The translations under genes and the position numbers were made by a program. From Comamonas granuli NBRC 101663 (GTDB lineage: Bacteria; Pseudomonadota; Gammaproteobacteria; Burkholderiales; Burkholderiaceae_C), in the NCBI RefSeq assembly GCF_000739995.1, contig NZ_BBJX01000002.1, positions 248,001 through 312,000 on the forward strand: 64,000 nucleotides of DNA, given 5' to 3'. A model generated the notes under the pieces. It did not search any database, was not told the DNA's origin, and worked only from the letters and a program-made list of their open reading frames with translations. Shown in pieces: positions 63,122 to 64,000 of the stretch; position 1 is the first letter of the stretch, and the number at the start of each line of letters is the position of its first letter.

Positions 63122-63255
63122 GCGGCGCCCCCGGCCCGGCGCCGTCCGGGGCGCAGCCTGCGCGCGCCCATCGATCCGGGCAATCGGCGTCTTGCAAGCA
63201 TTCAATGGGCAGCGTCTTGCCGTGGGAATGCGTCGGTTCAATAATCTTCTGGCCT

Positions 63256-63276
63256 TGAATAGCTTTTGTTTATTCA
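63256..63276. promoter_or_regulatory. Inverted repeat upstream of catalase
   Basis: TGAATA and TATTCA flank 9 nt in an AT-rich patch 27 nt before the catalase ATG. It could be an operator (for example for a peroxide-responsive regulator) or part of the promoter. The GC-rich remainder of 63122-63255 shows no clear signal. Confidence 0.4.
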
Positions 63277-63302
63277 GGCGCCGCATTGCACAGGAGAACG
63301 CC

Positions 63303-64000
63303 ATGACCCAACGCCTCACCACCGCCGCCGGAGCCCCGGTGGCCAACAACCAGGACGTGCAGACCGCCGGCCCGCGCGGCCCCATGCTGCTGCAGGACCT
63401 GTGGCACCTGGAGAAGCTCGCCCACTTCCACCGCGAGGTGATCCCCGAGCGCCGCATGCACGCCAAGGGCTCGGGCGCCTACGGCAGCTTCACCGTCACG
63501 GGCGACATCACGCGCTACACGCGCGCCAAGGTGTTCTCTGCCATCGGCAAGCAGACGCCGCTGTTCGTGCGCTTTTCCACCGTGGCGGGCGAGCGCGGCG
63601 CGGCCGATGCCGAGCGCGACATCCGCGGCTTTGCCGTGAAGATGTACACCGAAGAGGGCAACTGGGACCTGGTGGGCAACAACACGCCGGTGTTCTTCTT
63701 CCGCGACCCGCTCAAGTTCCCCGACCTGAACAAGGCCGTCAAGCGCGACCCGTACACCAACCTGCGCAGCGCCGAGAGCAACTGGGACTTCTGGACCGGC
63801 CTGCCCGAGGCGCTGCACCAGATCACCATCGTGATGAGCGACCGCGGCATCCCGCGCGACTACCGCCACATGCACGGCTTCGGCTCGCACACCTACAGCC
63901 TCATCAACCACGAGGGTGTGCGCCACTGGGTCAAGTTCCACTGGATCAGCCAGCAGGGCATCGCCAACCTGACCGACCAGGAGGCCGCGGAGCTGGTGGG
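63303..64000 (+). CDS. katA: Heme catalase (3'-truncated by window end)
   Basis: The first 232 residues of a monofunctional catalase converting H2O2 to water and O2. The active-site His is in [11 protein letters not shown] and the Asn in [31 protein letters not shown] and HGFGSHTYS are also conserved. The N terminus lacks a signal peptide, indicating a cytoplasmic small-subunit type. AGGAG lies 8 nt upstream. It follows mnmA after 181 nt and has its own AT-rich promoter region with an inverted repeat. Confidence 0.95.
   Translation, partial: MTQRLTTAAGAPVANNQDVQTAGPRGPMLLQDLWHLEKLAHFHREVIPERRMHAKGSGAYGSFTVTGDITRYTRAKVFSAIGKQTPLFVRFSTVAGERGAADAERDIRGFAVKMYTEEGNWDLVGNNTPVFFFRDPLKFPDLNKAVKRDPYTNLRSAESNWDFWTGLPEALHQITIVMSDRGIPRDYRHMHGFGSHTYSLINHEGVRHWVKFHWISQQGIANLTDQEAAELV

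Noticed and set aside
63270-63941. Minus-strand frame opposite the catalase gene
   Set aside because: It is a shadow; the plus-strand frame is a clear catalase running off the window.

Overview
The window is GC-rich DNA with tightly packed, often overlapping genes. Codon use, gene families and a family of dispersed 'ATCAAGCGC..GCAGCTAT' repeats point to a betaproteobacterium of the Comamonadaceae (Acidovorax/Alicycliphilus/Diaphorobacter type). That placement is inference, because no rRNA or other taxonomic marker is present. I saw no tRNA, rRNA, CRISPR array, transposase or complete prophage.

Layout. (1) 1-8342: an unusual respiratory cluster. It holds the end of a B-type heme-copper oxidase subunit I with Gln where oxidases have the cross-linked Tyr, heme O synthase, a SCO copper chaperone, a cytochrome b fused to 2[4Fe-4S] and a MvhD/FlpD-like domain, an unknown anchored protein, a second heme-copper-like protein lacking most of the copper site, and a cytochrome b fused to a plant-type ferredoxin and an FAD/NAD(P)H reductase. 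(2) 8351-16246: exonuclease III, an orphan GspE-type ATPase, an MBL hydrolase, an M48 protease, an AmpG-like permease and an OmpR/histidine kinase pair. (3) 16252-23306, minus strand: ilvE, a CHCC zinc-finger protein, a FkbM-methyltransferase/GT2 fusion and an O-antigen-ligase-like protein in one overlapping operon, then radA and a barnase/barstar pair. (4) 23462-30632: malic enzyme, mmsA plus an omega-aminotransferase with a divergent LysR regulator, a FlgC-like fragment and a DUF2061 protein. (5) 30826-48088: an SPFH/DUF4178/DUF350/SpeE-like/FAD-oxidoreductase group that is interrupted by a type III restriction cassette (Mod, AlbA_2 ATP-binding protein, Res) and contains an MHYT hybrid kinase with an HD-GYP regulator. 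(6) 48263-58316: a DUF342 protein, then a flavin-based membrane electron-transfer operon (ferric-reductase-like, PepSY, DUF2271, PepSY-flavodoxin-FNR, ApbE) divergent from a PepSY/response-regulator/kinase operon. (7) 58392-64000: GNAT, NUDIX, a MerR-controlled membrane protein/M20 hydrolase block, mnmA and the start of a catalase.

How the genes may work together. In region 1, the SCO protein and heme O synthase would mature the heme-copper centre, and the two cytochrome b fusions look like routes that carry electrons from soluble donors into the membrane. Loss of the active-site Tyr suggests NO reduction rather than O2 reduction. In region 6, two promoters share an operator of identical geometry (GCTGAA-N5-GCTGAA-N7-TTCAGC-N5-TTCAG), which ties the flavoprotein operon, the two-component system and a separate small secreted protein into one likely regulon. 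In region 5, the restriction cassette sits precisely between genes that probably belonged together, and its last gene overlaps the SpeE-like start codon. At least eight copies of the Comamonadaceae-type repeat are scattered through the window. Four of them lie inside coding sequences and are translated in frame.
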